NCBI GenBank assembly: GCA_002396205.1
Contig: DGXB01000123.1
Span: forward strand, 1-29,642
From: Bacteroidales bacterium UBA4243
Lineage (GTDB): Bacteria; Bacteroidota; Bacteroidia; Bacteroidales; F082
Reading direction: 5' to 3'
Length of the DNA: 29,642 nt
Shown: positions 1-6,891 of the stretch, one piece after another
How positions within the stretch are numbered: position 1 is the first letter of the stretch
Layout: the number at the start of each line of letters is the position of its first letter
Translations under genes and position numbers: made by a program
The notes under the pieces: model-generated
What the model saw: only the letters and a program-made list of their open reading frames with translations
What the model was told of the DNA's origin: nothing
Database searches by the model: none

Positions 1-1
1 C

Positions 2-1000
2 ACCAAGGGCCACATCGAGAGCCGTAAGGCCTTCGCCATCGACGTCACCGTGCCCGAGGCCTACGACACCCAGCTCGAAGTGCCCTTCAAAGGCAACGTC
101 AGCCTCGAAAAGCTCGAAAAGGTGCTGCAAGAGAACAAAGGCAACGTGCCTTTCATGGTCCTCACCGTGACCAACAACACCGTTGGCGGCCAGCCCGTGA
201 GCATGAAGAACATCCGCGAGACCTGCGAACTGTGCCATAAGTATGGCGTGCCGGTCAACATCGACAGCGCCCGCTTCATTGAGAACGCCTATTTCATCAA
301 GACCCGCGAAGAGGGTTATGCCGACAAGACCTTGAAGGAAATCGCCCTCGAAATGTTCAGCTATGCCGATTCAATGACGATGAGCGCCAAGAAGGACGGT
401 CTCGTCAACATGGGCGGTTTCATCGCCACCAACAAGAAGGACTGGTACGAAGGCGCCAAGCTGTTCTGCATCCCCTTCGAAGGCTTCCTCACCTACGGCG
501 GCATGAACGGCCGCGATATGGATGCCTTGGCCGTTGGTCTGAAGGAAAACATTGAATTCGAGATGGTTGAGACCCGCATTAAGCAAGTCCACTACCTCGC
601 CGCCAAGCTCGACGAGTACGGCATTCCTTACCAGCGTCCCGCCGGTGGCCACGCCATCTTCGTCGATGCCGACAAGGTGCTGACCCAGATCCCGAAGGAA
701 GAGTTCCCCGCCCAGACGCTGACCTGCGAGCTTTATCTCGAAGCCGGCATCCGCGCCTGCGAAATCGGCTACGTCCTTGCCGACCGTGACCCCGTCACGC
801 GCCAGAACCGCTTCGGTGGCAACGACTTCGTGCGTCTCTGCATTCCGCGCCGTGTGTACACCAACAACCACATGGACGTGATTGCCGCAGCCCTGAAGAA
901 CGTCTACGACCGTCGCGACACCATCAAGCGCGGCCTCGAAATCACTTGGGAAGCCGAGCTGATGCGCCACTTCACTTGCCAGTTCAAGAGACTGGGATAA
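2..1000 (+). CDS. tnaA: Tryptophanase (L-tryptophan indole-lyase), 5' truncated by window edge
   Basis: PLP-dependent beta-eliminating lyase that splits L-tryptophan into indole, pyruvate and ammonia in the cytoplasm. The reading frame is open from base 2, so about the first 140 residues of a roughly 460-residue enzyme lie outside the window. The PLP-binding lysine lies in MSAKKD (second Lys at 392-394). Other family blocks are GGQPVSM, DSARFIENAYFIKTREEGY, AGGHAIFVDA and RLCIPRRVYT. Tyrosine phenol-lyase is the close alternative, but its substrate-binding Arg (in a MERG context) is Ile here (ACEIG), and TNN and DSARF are tryptophanase-like, so I favour tryptophanase. The gene ends in TAA and is followed by a repeat pair and a terminator, so it is transcribed separately from the toxin-antitoxin genes. 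The upstream regulatory region is not visible. Confidence 0.93.
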   Translation, partial: TKGHIESRKAFAIDVTVPEAYDTQLEVPFKGNVSLEKLEKVLQENKGNVPFMVLTVTNNTVGGQPVSMKNIRETCELCHKYGVPVNIDSARFIENAYFIKTREEGYADKTLKEIALEMFSYADSMTMSAKKDGLVNMGGFIATNKKDWYEGAKLFCIPFEGFLTYGGMNGRDMDALAVGLKENIEFEMVETRIKQVHYLAAKLDEYGIPYQRPAGGHAIFVDADKVLTQIPKEEFPAQTLTCELYLEAGIRACEIGYVLADRDPVTRQNRFGGNDFVRLCIPRRVYTNNHMDVIAAALKNVYDRRDTIKRGLEITWEAELMRHFTCQFKRLG

Positions 1001-1012
1001 GTGCATGATTAT

Positions 1013-1135
1013 GGATTGCAACGCTTCGCTCGCAATGACGCGATGCGGCAGTCCGTTGGCTGCTTCGCTATGCTTGCAGTGCATTGTCTGTTCACACGCT
1101 TTGCGTCATTGCGAGGAGGCACGACGAAGCAATCC
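1013..1135. repeat. Inverted pair of REP-like repeats (GTCATTGCGAG family)
   Basis: Two degenerate copies of one repeat lie in opposite orientation. The left arm (1013-1041) begins GGATTGC and ends GCAATGACGC. The right arm (1103-1135) begins GCGTCATTGCGAG and ends GAAGCAATCC. The arms could pair into a long hairpin around about 60 bases. Short intergenic repeats of this consensus are, from memory, found in many bacterial phyla. A more degenerate relative may lie near 25748-25775. No gene is seen between the arms. Confidence 0.65.
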
Positions 1136-1144
1136 AGATGGAAT

Positions 1145-1182
1145 TCAGGGGAGCCTGCCACTGTGGGCTTCCCTGATTTTTT
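1145..1182 (+). terminator. Rho-independent terminator after tnaA
   Basis: An 11-bp stem, TCAGGGGAGCC (1145-1155) with GGCTTCCCTGA (1166-1176), has a single G-T pair and a 10-base loop. It is followed directly by six T residues (1177-1182). It lies about 145 bases after the tnaA stop and before the toxin-antitoxin promoter. Confidence 0.85.
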
Positions 1183-1187
1183 GTCGC

Positions 1188-1221
1188 TTTGCGCTTTATT
1201 TGAAAAGTTTGTGTATTTTTG
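1188..1221 (+). promoter_or_regulatory. Bacteroidales-type promoter of the toxin-antitoxin operon
   Basis: TATTTTTG at 1214-1221 matches the Bacteroidota -7 consensus TAnnTTTG. A TTTG at 1188-1191 lies 22 bases upstream as a possible -33 element. The antitoxin ATG at 1240 follows closely, which argues against an earlier TTG start at 1219 that would lie inside the promoter. Confidence 0.6.
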
Positions 1222-1239
1222 CAGCAAATATTATCGGTA

Positions 1240-1446
1240 ATGGCTACATATACAATTACATTAAACGAAAGGACAAGTACGGGCAAGGCTCTTTTGGCTT
1301 TGATTAAGTCATTAGGAGTTATGATTAAACCTGCTCGTCCAGTTTCTGAGAATTCGACGACATTGCAGGCAATTCGTGAAGCAAAAGAAGGTAAGGGGGT
1401 TTTGTGTGAGGATTTTGAAGACTATCTGAAAAAAGTTCACGAATGA
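1240..1446 (+). CDS. Antitoxin of a YafQ-type type II toxin-antitoxin pair
   Basis: A 68-residue protein starting MATYTITLNERT. It has a beta-strand-like N-terminus, a helix (TGKALLALIKSLG) and a charged C-terminal half. It is called an antitoxin mainly from context: it is small, first in the operon, and its TGA overlaps the toxin ATG by four bases (ATGA at 1443-1446). Such antitoxins usually bind their own promoter through the N-terminal part and wrap the toxin with the C-terminal part. I cannot assign it firmly to the RelB/DinJ ribbon-helix-helix family. ATG 1240 was chosen because the longer frame from TTG 1219 starts inside the promoter. The DNA is AT-richer than the neighbouring core genes. 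Confidence 0.75.
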   Translation: MATYTITLNERTSTGKALLALIKSLGVMIKPARPVSENSTTLQAIREAKEGKGVLCEDFEDYLKKVHE

Positions 1447-1715
1447 GGAAAATCTTCTTTACCACCCAATACAAGAAAGACTTGAAGTTGGCTCTCAGGC
1501 GCAATTTGCCTGAAGAAAAACTGAACGAAGTAATCAAGATGCTTGCAATGGACGTGGCTCTTCCAGAAAGCAATTTGGATCATCCGCTCAAAGGCCAATA
1601 TAAAGGTTGTAGGGAATGTCATATTCAACCCGATTGGTTGTTGGTATACTCCAAGGAAGATAAAGTTAACTTGTTATCATTGGTTCGTACAGGTACACAC
1701 TCTGATTTGTTTTGA
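1443..1715 (+). CDS. yafQ: YafQ family mRNA interferase toxin (RelE superfamily)
   Basis: A 90-residue toxin expected to cut mRNA on the ribosome. All residues known to matter in E. coli YafQ have counterparts: His47 in DHPLKG, His60 and Asp64 in CHIQPDW, and His86 and Phe90 in RTGTHSDLF at the C-terminus. The length matches the family (about 92). The N-terminal helix pair (TTQYKKDLKLALRR, EEKLNEVIKML) is also typical. It is translationally coupled to the antitoxin by a 4-base overlap and is intact with no missing catalytic residue, so it is probably functional. A membrane protein gene starts three bases after the stop and is probably on the same transcript. Confidence 0.92.
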   Translation: MRKIFFTTQYKKDLKLALRRNLPEEKLNEVIKMLAMDVALPESNLDHPLKGQYKGCRECHIQPDWLLVYSKEDKVNLLSLVRTGTHSDLF

Positions 1716-1718
1716 TAA

Positions 1719-2285
1719 ATGACCACTTCAGCAATCATCATCAGCATCCTTTTCATCGTCTGCCTCACTGTGCCGGCAGGAACACATTCGTTGGGCTTGC
1801 TTAAGGCTGATGACAAGCCCTCGCAGAAATGGTTCATTCCGCTCTTTTTCGGGGTTTTTCAGGGAGTTTTTGTCATGTTTGGCTCCTTTTTGGGAGGTCT
1901 TTTTGCGCACTTGATAACCTATATCGCCAAGTATATGGTCTTTGCCATGATGCTCGTCATAGCCGTCAAGATGTTCGTCGAGTCGATGAGGATCCTGAAG
2001 GGAAAGATGCTTTATACGGTTAGCAATGACACGGAATTGGCGTTGCTTGTCTTTATATCGTGTTTCAACACGTTGCTGATGTCGCTGATGGGGCCTTATT
2101 TCATGCCGTTTGGCAAGAATTGGTACATGTTGGCAGTTATTGTGGCGGGTTTCCTTTGGTCGTTCTTCGCGATCCGGATTCCATTTGAGCCAAAAATCAT
2201 CAAGAAGGTGAGCTTCGTCGAGTTCTCTGCAGCGGTGTTCATGGTGGTCATCGCGATTTTGTATTTGTTTACGGATGTGATTTAA
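1719..2285 (+). CDS. Six-helix membrane protein, MntP/DUF204-like
   Basis: A 188-residue, very hydrophobic protein with about six membrane segments, roughly at residues 3-20, 38-60, 64-88, 106-124, 132-152 and 167-187. The layout of two three-helix halves joined by a charged loop (SMRILKGKMLYTVSNDTE) resembles the MntP (DUF204) putative manganese efflux pumps. However, the acidic helix residues of MntP (the SMDAFA and TSxDAxAVG motifs) are not present: the matching places read PAGTHSLG and CFNTLLMSLMG. It is therefore a divergent relative or only a similar fold, and the substrate is unknown. It starts three bases after the toxin stop with no promoter between, which implies co-transcription with the toxin-antitoxin pair or read-through. 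Confidence 0.6.
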   Translation: MTTSAIIISILFIVCLTVPAGTHSLGLLKADDKPSQKWFIPLFFGVFQGVFVMFGSFLGGLFAHLITYIAKYMVFAMMLVIAVKMFVESMRILKGKMLYTVSNDTELALLVFISCFNTLLMSLMGPYFMPFGKNWYMLAVIVAGFLWSFFAIRIPFEPKIIKKVSFVEFSAAVFMVVIAILYLFTDVI

Positions 2286-2316
2286 AGATTAAAATTCAAG
2301 ATTTAAAATTTTGGAA

Positions 2317-3381
2317 ATGAAAAAGATAGTCGCTCTTTTTGTCGGTTTGTCGTTTGCACTGGCGGTTTCGGCGCAGGCTCCATCCAATTACTACAATTCC
2401 GCCAACGGCTTGACGGGTAACCAACTGAAATCGGCCTTGCACAACATCATCAAAGGCCATGCCTCCATTTCGTATTCCAACATCCTGAATGCCTTTTGGA
2501 GCACCGACAACAAAGGCAACGGCATCGTGTGGGACATGTATTCCGACCGACCGGGTGGCACGCCGCCCTATACCTATTATCTCGGTCAAGACAATTGCGG
2601 CAACTACGATAGCGAAGGCGACTGCTACAACCGCGAGCACTCATGGCCGCAGAGCTGGTTCAACGAGCAATCCACGCCGCGCACCGACTTGCATCACATC
2701 TTCCCCACCGACGGCTATGTGAACGGTAGGCGCAGCAACTACGCCTTCGGCGAGGTACGTTCGGCTTCGTGGACTTCGCGAAACGGCTCGAAATTAGGCA
2801 CTTGCAAGACTTCGGGATTCAATGGCACCGTGTTTGAACCCATCGACGAATACAAAGGCGACTTCGCCCGCGCCATCATGTACATGAGCGTGCGCTACTA
2901 TACCGAAGACGGCAGCTGGAGCACGAGCGACATGACGACGAAGTCGGAAATCAAGCCGTGGGCCATACAGATGCTGCTGCGCTGGAACGAACAAGACCCT
3001 GTGAGCCAGAAGGAAATCGACCGCAACAACGCCATCTACAACGACTACCAGCACAACCGCAATCCTTTCGTCGATCATCCGGAATACGCCCGCATGATTT
3101 GGGACCCGAATTGGACTTCCGTTGAGGAAACCGTGGAAGCTGTTTGTCTTTTCCCCAATCCTGTCGAGCGCGAACAAACGTTGCATGTGAGCGGCAATAG
3201 TGACATTTTCGATGCCGTCGTCATTTGTGATTTGAATGGCCGCACACTGCTGAAAGCCACTGGAAACCAAGTCGGTGGCTTCGCCATAATGTTGCCTTCC
3301 GACCTTGCCCAAGGTTGCTACATCGTGAAATTGATGAACAATGGCAATGTGGTGAAATACGAGAAGCTGCTTGTGAAATAG
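2317..3381 (+). CDS. Secreted endonuclease I family nuclease with type IX secretion tail
   Basis: A 354-residue exported nuclease expected to degrade DNA outside the cell. Residues 1-20 are a signal peptide (MKKIVALFVGLSFALAVSAQ). The endonuclease I core follows, with NREHSWP (106-112), TDLHHIFPTD (123-132), the Asn-rich NGRRSNYAFGEV and the late NRNPFVDHPEY. These carry the His/Asn/Glu set that binds the catalytic metal in EndA/Vvn-type nucleases. From about residue 275 a C-terminal sandwich domain (LFPNPVE to VKYEKLLVK) has the form of a Por secretion tail, so the protein should cross the outer membrane by type IX secretion. ATG 2317 begins a proper signal peptide; the in-frame TTG six bases earlier adds nothing. 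The gene is convergent with corA. Confidence 0.93.
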   Translation: MKKIVALFVGLSFALAVSAQAPSNYYNSANGLTGNQLKSALHNIIKGHASISYSNILNAFWSTDNKGNGIVWDMYSDRPGGTPPYTYYLGQDNCGNYDSEGDCYNREHSWPQSWFNEQSTPRTDLHHIFPTDGYVNGRRSNYAFGEVRSASWTSRNGSKLGTCKTSGFNGTVFEPIDEYKGDFARAIMYMSVRYYTEDGSWSTSDMTTKSEIKPWAIQMLLRWNEQDPVSQKEIDRNNAIYNDYQHNRNPFVDHPEYARMIWDPNWTSVEETVEAVCLFPNPVEREQTLHVSGNSDIFDAVVICDLNGRTLLKATGNQVGGFAIMLPSDLAQGCYIVKLMNNGNVVKYEKLLVK

Positions 3382-3396
3382 TTGGATAGTTATCAA

Positions 3397-3445
3397 TTGT
3401 TCAGTTGTTCAGTTGTTCAGTTTTGTTGAACTGCTAACTGAACAA
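3397..3445. repeat. Octamer tandem repeat with inverted copy between convergent genes
   Basis: TTGTTCAG occurs three times in perfect tandem (3397-3420). Its exact reverse complement CTGAACAA is at 3438-3445, and further AACTG-type fragments run up to the corA stop. Any of the three units can pair with the inverted copy, so this is a possible two-way terminator between the nuclease gene and corA. There is no clear U-tract. Confidence 0.6.
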
Positions 3446-3470
3446 CTGCTAACTCCAAACTGACAACTGA

Positions 3471-4388
3471 TTACATCATTTTTTTGTGCCTGAAATAGAT
3501 ATAGAACAGCGTTGCCACCACTGCCATGAATCCCATGATGCCCCAAAAAGCCCATGCCTTGTCTTGGAACGGTAGACCGACATTCATCCCGTAAAGGCCG
3601 GTGATGAAGGTCAGAGGCAGGATGATGGTCGACACCAGGGTCAGCACTTTCATCGTTTCGTTGGTCTTGTTGGTCTGCATCGAGTCGAAGGTCATCGAAA
3701 GGCCCTCAATCAGTTCCTCGTAGTCCTCGGTCATGTCCCACACCTTTTGCAGGTAGTCGAGGATGTTGCCCCAGTAGTCTTCCATGTATTCCACATCGTC
3801 GGTGAAGCCCGTCACCTTGCCGGTCTCGAAGAGGTGGAAGAGCCTCAGCTGCGGCTTGAAGATGGTGTTGATGAGGATGAGGTTTTTGCGCGTCACGCTG
3901 ATGCGCTCGATGATCTTCACTTGCTTTTCTTGCAGAAGTTCGCGGTTGATCAATTCGACGTCCAATCCGACCTTGCGCAGCAGATACACCGACTCGGTCA
4001 TCAGCTTTTCGAGGATGCGGTAGAGCAGGATGTCGGAGTTTCGGAAGTTCATCTCCTCGCCGTTTTGGATGCGTTCCTCGTATTCCTCGAAGAGTTGCGA
4101 CACGCCCCAGGGGTTCTTCTCAATGGAGATGATGTAGTCCTTGCCCCAGAAAATCTTCACTTCCTTGATTTTCACGAACTTGTTCTGGCGGTCGAAGTTG
4201 GGAAAATGCAGGATGAGGAAATAATAGTCGTCGTAGATGTCGATTTTTGGGCGTTGGTTGACGGATTTGCAGTCTTCGATGTCTAAGGGGTGGAAATGGA
4301 ACCGGTCTTTAAGGAATTCAAAGTCTTCTTCCGTTGGGTTGTTGAGATGACGCCAAGTCAAGTTCCCGATTTTCAGGCTGTTAATCAT
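3471..4388 (-). CDS. corA: CorA family magnesium/divalent cation channel
   Basis: A 305-residue inner-membrane channel of the CorA/MIT superfamily, mainly for Mg2+ uptake. Residues 1-245 form the cytoplasmic alpha/beta domain and the long stalk helices. Two membrane helices lie near 248-266 and 280-299, and the signature YGMN is at 266-269 at the end of the first. The short loop after GMN (VGLPFQDKAWAF) lacks the usual MPEL-type sequence, as is common in diverged CorA subgroups. The protein ends with the basic tail RHKKMM expected on the cytoplasmic side. It is a single gene; a weak -7-like TATTTTCG (4476-4483, minus) lies upstream. Confidence 0.93.
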   Translation of the reverse strand: MINSLKIGNLTWRHLNNPTEEDFEFLKDRFHFHPLDIEDCKSVNQRPKIDIYDDYYFLILHFPNFDRQNKFVKIKEVKIFWGKDYIISIEKNPWGVSQLFEEYEERIQNGEEMNFRNSDILLYRILEKLMTESVYLLRKVGLDVELINRELLQEKQVKIIERISVTRKNLILINTIFKPQLRLFHLFETGKVTGFTDDVEYMEDYWGNILDYLQKVWDMTEDYEELIEGLSMTFDSMQTNKTNETMKVLTLVSTIILPLTFITGLYGMNVGLPFQDKAWAFWGIMGFMAVVATLFYIYFRHKKMM

Positions 4389-4524
4389 AGGCCTTGCCCT
4401 TTCTTTAAAAATGAATACTCTGTTTGCATCGGTGCAAAACCGTCATTGCATACGCAGTGAGGCACATTTGCGCCGCGAAAATAGTGTTTTTTGTTGAAAA
4501 GTAGGCGATTATTCTTTCAAAAAA

Positions 4525-5694
4525 TCATTCTACCCCCACATTCATCCTGCCCATCAAGCGCAGCCACGGCGAGAGGAAGGCAAACAGGAAGTCGTAGGCA
4601 ATCAAGCCGGGAAGAAGGCCCTTCTCGCCCAAACGCTTCGAGGCTTTGTGGTAGATGAAGAGCTGTGTGCCAAAGCGCAAGAGGAAGAAAAACGCCAAAA
4701 TCGGGATGTAGAACGCCGCGCCGTTGGTGATGACGAAGGCAGGGGTGGCGCACATGGCAAGCAATGCGATGAACGAAGCCCAAAACAGCAGCTGCGAACC
4801 GTAGAACAAGCTGAGGCTGATGCGTGCGCGGGCACTGTATTTCGAGACGGTGCTGTAGCGGCTGCTCTTCTGACGCATCCAGAGGTGGAACGTGCTTGGG
4901 GGCGTGGTGAGAATGCCGTTTTCGGCATCAATCAACACTTCGGTGTTCTTTTTGGTGGCCACTTGGCTGACAAACAAGTCGTCGTCACCAACCGAGGTCT
5001 TATAATGCGAGATAAAGCCTTGATTCCTGTAAAACAGCTCCTTGCGGTAGGAAAGGTTCTTGCCGATACCCATATAGGCATGGCGGTTGAGGGCGGCTGA
5101 GAGGTAGAGCAGCCCGTTTTGAAGCGCATCGAAGCGCATGATGCGGTTGAGTGAGCTTTTCTTCTGCACATAGGGACTGTAGCCGATGACGATTTCGGTG
5201 CGGTTGTTGTAGCGGTTCACCACGCTGCGCAACCATTGGTCGTTGACGGGCATGCAGTTGCAGTCGGTCAGCACGATGAGGTCGTTTTGTGCCGACTTGA
5301 TACCCATCGAGAGCGGGAACTTCTTGCCGTTGAAGAAGTTAAGATGCTGTTTCAGTTGTACGGGTTTCACACGTGATTCTTGTCGTTCCAAGTCTTTGAG
5401 GTATTCCTCGGTCTCGTCGTCGGAGCAGTCGTTGACCACGACAATCTCAAAATCAGGATAGTCCTGCTTGAGCAAGGCGGGAATGAGGTCGACGAGGTAT
5501 TGGTAGGCATCGCGGGCGCAGAGCACGATGGAGACGGGTTCAAGCTCCTCATCGAGTTTAGGACGGGCATGGCGCTTGTAGAAAGCCACCTTCGAGAACA
5601 CTGCCCAATGGTAGACCAATTGGATGACGAGACAAGCGGCGAATACAATCAAAATAATGAAACTTAGGCTGTTATAGTTGAATGTGATGGACAT
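4525..5694 (-). CDS. Membrane-anchored family 2 glycosyltransferase
   Basis: A 389-residue GT-A-fold transferase using an activated sugar; the acceptor is unknown but presumably envelope glycan. One N-terminal membrane helix (about 10-33) precedes the GT2 domain: VSIVLCARD (54-62), VVVNDCSDDET (85-95), the metal-site region TDCNC (143-147, in the place of DxD) and GDDDLF (236-241, the likely catalytic acid block). Two or three hydrophobic helices follow (about 296-345, and 363-378). ATG 5694 was chosen because a strong promoter lies directly upstream (5718-5751) and the longer frame to 5949 would run through tgt on the other strand. It is divergent from tgt and shares its promoter region. Confidence 0.85.
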   Translation of the reverse strand: MSITFNYNSLSFIILIVFAACLVIQLVYHWAVFSKVAFYKRHARPKLDEELEPVSIVLCARDAYQYLVDLIPALLKQDYPDFEIVVVNDCSDDETEEYLKDLERQESRVKPVQLKQHLNFFNGKKFPLSMGIKSAQNDLIVLTDCNCMPVNDQWLRSVVNRYNNRTEIVIGYSPYVQKKSSLNRIMRFDALQNGLLYLSAALNRHAYMGIGKNLSYRKELFYRNQGFISHYKTSVGDDDLFVSQVATKKNTEVLIDAENGILTTPPSTFHLWMRQKSSRYSTVSKYSARARISLSLFYGSQLLFWASFIALLAMCATPAFVITNGAAFYIPILAFFFLLRFGTQLFIYHKASKRLGEKGLLPGLIAYDFLFAFLSPWLRLMGRMNVGVE

Positions 5695-5713
5695 TGCTTT
5701 GGCTGATTTTAAC

Positions 5714-5745
5714 TTTGCAAAGATATGAAAAAAGTCGTATTTTTG
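5714..5745 (+). promoter_or_regulatory. tgt promoter
   Basis: TTTG at 5714-5717 and TATTTTTG at 5738-5745 are separated by 20 bases, a close match to the Bacteroidota -33/-7 promoter. The ATG of tgt is at 5761, just downstream. The -33 box abuts the -7 box of the opposite promoter. Confidence 0.75.
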
Positions 5746-5751
5746 CGCAAA
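5718..5751 (-). promoter_or_regulatory. Promoter of the glycosyltransferase gene, overlapping the tgt promoter
   Basis: Read on the minus strand, TATCTTTG (5718-5725) is an exact TAnnTTTG match, with a TTTG (5748-5751) 22 bases upstream. It would give a leader of under 20 bases to the ATG at 5694. The two promoters lie face to face over about 38 bases. Confidence 0.65.
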
Positions 5752-5760
5752 ATTAGAGCG

Positions 5761-6891
5761 ATGAATTTTGACATAGTTTCCAACGACGCGAAAAGCAATG
5801 CGCGAGCGGGTGTGTTGCACACAGGGCACGGCCCAATAGAGACCCCGATTTTCATGCCAGTGGGCACTGCGGGCACGGTGAAGGCATGCCATATTCGCGA
5901 CGTGCGCGACGAGGTGAAGGCCCAAATCATCTTGGGCAACACCTATCACCTATATCTGCGTCCAGGATTGGAAGTCTTGGAGGCCGCTGGTGGACTTCAC
6001 AAGTTCAATGGTTGGGATCGCCCGATTTTGACCGATAGCGGTGGTTTTCAAGTGTTTTCGCTCACGGGCATCCGCAAGATGAAGGAAGAAGGTGTCACTT
6101 TCCAGTCGCACATCGACGGGTCGCGCCACCTGTTCACGCCCGAAAACGTGATGGACATCCAGCGCAGCATCGGGGCCGACATCATCATGGCCTTCGACGA
6201 ATGTACGCCTGGCACCGCCGACTACCAATATGCCAAGCCCTCGATGGAACGCACCCACCGCTGGCTCGACCGCTGCATTGACCGTTTCGAGGCCACCGAG
6301 CCGAAATATGGCTACGAGCAGGCGCTGTTTCCCATCGTGCAGGGCTGCGTCTACCGCGACCTCCGCGAACAGTCGGCGGAATACATCGCCTCCAAAAATG
6401 CCGTCGGCAACGCCATCGGCGGTCTGGCCGTGGGCGAGCCTACCGAGACGATGTATGAGATGATCGAGTTGGTGAACGCCATCCTGCCCAAGGACAAGCC
6501 GCGTTACCTGATGGGCGTGGGCACTCCGGCCAACATCTTGGAAGGCATCTCGCGTGGCGTTGACATGTTCGACTGCGTGATGCCCACCCGCAACGGGCGC
6601 AACGGCATGATTTTCACCTCCGAAGGCATCATCAACCTGAAGAACGAGAAGTGGAAGATGGACTTCTCGCCCGTCGACCCCAACGGCGAAACTTTCGTCG
6701 ACACACAATATACGAGGGCTTATCTGCGTCATCTTTTCGTCGCTGGCGAGATTCTCGGCCCCATGATTGCCAGCCTCCACAACATCGGGTTCTACCTTTG
6801 GCTGGTGCGCGAGGCCCGCAAGCACATCATCGGCGGCGACTTCGCCGAATGGCGCGACGTGATGCTCCAAAAAGTGACGAGAAGGTTGTAA
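5761..6891 (+). CDS. tgt: Queuine tRNA-ribosyltransferase (tRNA-guanine transglycosylase)
   Basis: Exchanges G34 of tRNA-Asp, -Asn, -His and -Tyr for a queuosine precursor (preQ1 in most bacteria). It is 376 residues, the usual length. Visible blocks are TDSGGFQVFS (91-100, Asp92 being the general acid/base), DECTPG, GGLAVGEP and MFDCVMPTRNGRNG (269-282) with the nucleophile Asp271. The structural zinc site looks altered: the expected CxCxxC before the YTRAYLRHL block is absent (region 301-320 has no Cys), although the later His340 is kept. ATG 5761 was chosen because an upstream in-frame ATG (5725) lies before the promoter's -7 box. The next gene starts on the base after the TAA. Confidence 0.95.
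   Translation: MNFDIVSNDAKSNARAGVLHTGHGPIETPIFMPVGTAGTVKACHIRDVRDEVKAQIILGNTYHLYLRPGLEVLEAAGGLHKFNGWDRPILTDSGGFQVFSLTGIRKMKEEGVTFQSHIDGSRHLFTPENVMDIQRSIGADIIMAFDECTPGTADYQYAKPSMERTHRWLDRCIDRFEATEPKYGYEQALFPIVQGCVYRDLREQSAEYIASKNAVGNAIGGLAVGEPTETMYEMIELVNAILPKDKPRYLMGVGTPANILEGISRGVDMFDCVMPTRNGRNGMIFTSEGIINLKNEKWKMDFSPVDPNGETFVDTQYTRAYLRHLFVAGEILGPMIASLHNIGFYLWLVREARKHIIGGDFAEWRDVMLQKVTRRL

Noticed and set aside
2..1000. Tyrosine phenol-lyase instead of tryptophanase
   Set aside because: The phenol-lyase specificity Arg (MERG context) is Ile here (CEIG), and neighbouring motifs follow tryptophanase.
371..1084. Minus-strand open frame opposite tnaA (237 codons)
   Set aside because: Mirror frame of a conserved gene with no promoter and no recognisable protein features.
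1005..1307. Open frames across the repeat pair and terminator downstream of tnaA
   Set aside because: They are built from repeat and terminator sequence, overlap the toxin-antitoxin promoter and show no protein features.
5695..5949. Longer N-terminus for the glycosyltransferase gene
   Set aside because: The extension is antisense to the start of tgt and crosses the shared promoters; the shorter protein already has a proper membrane helix.
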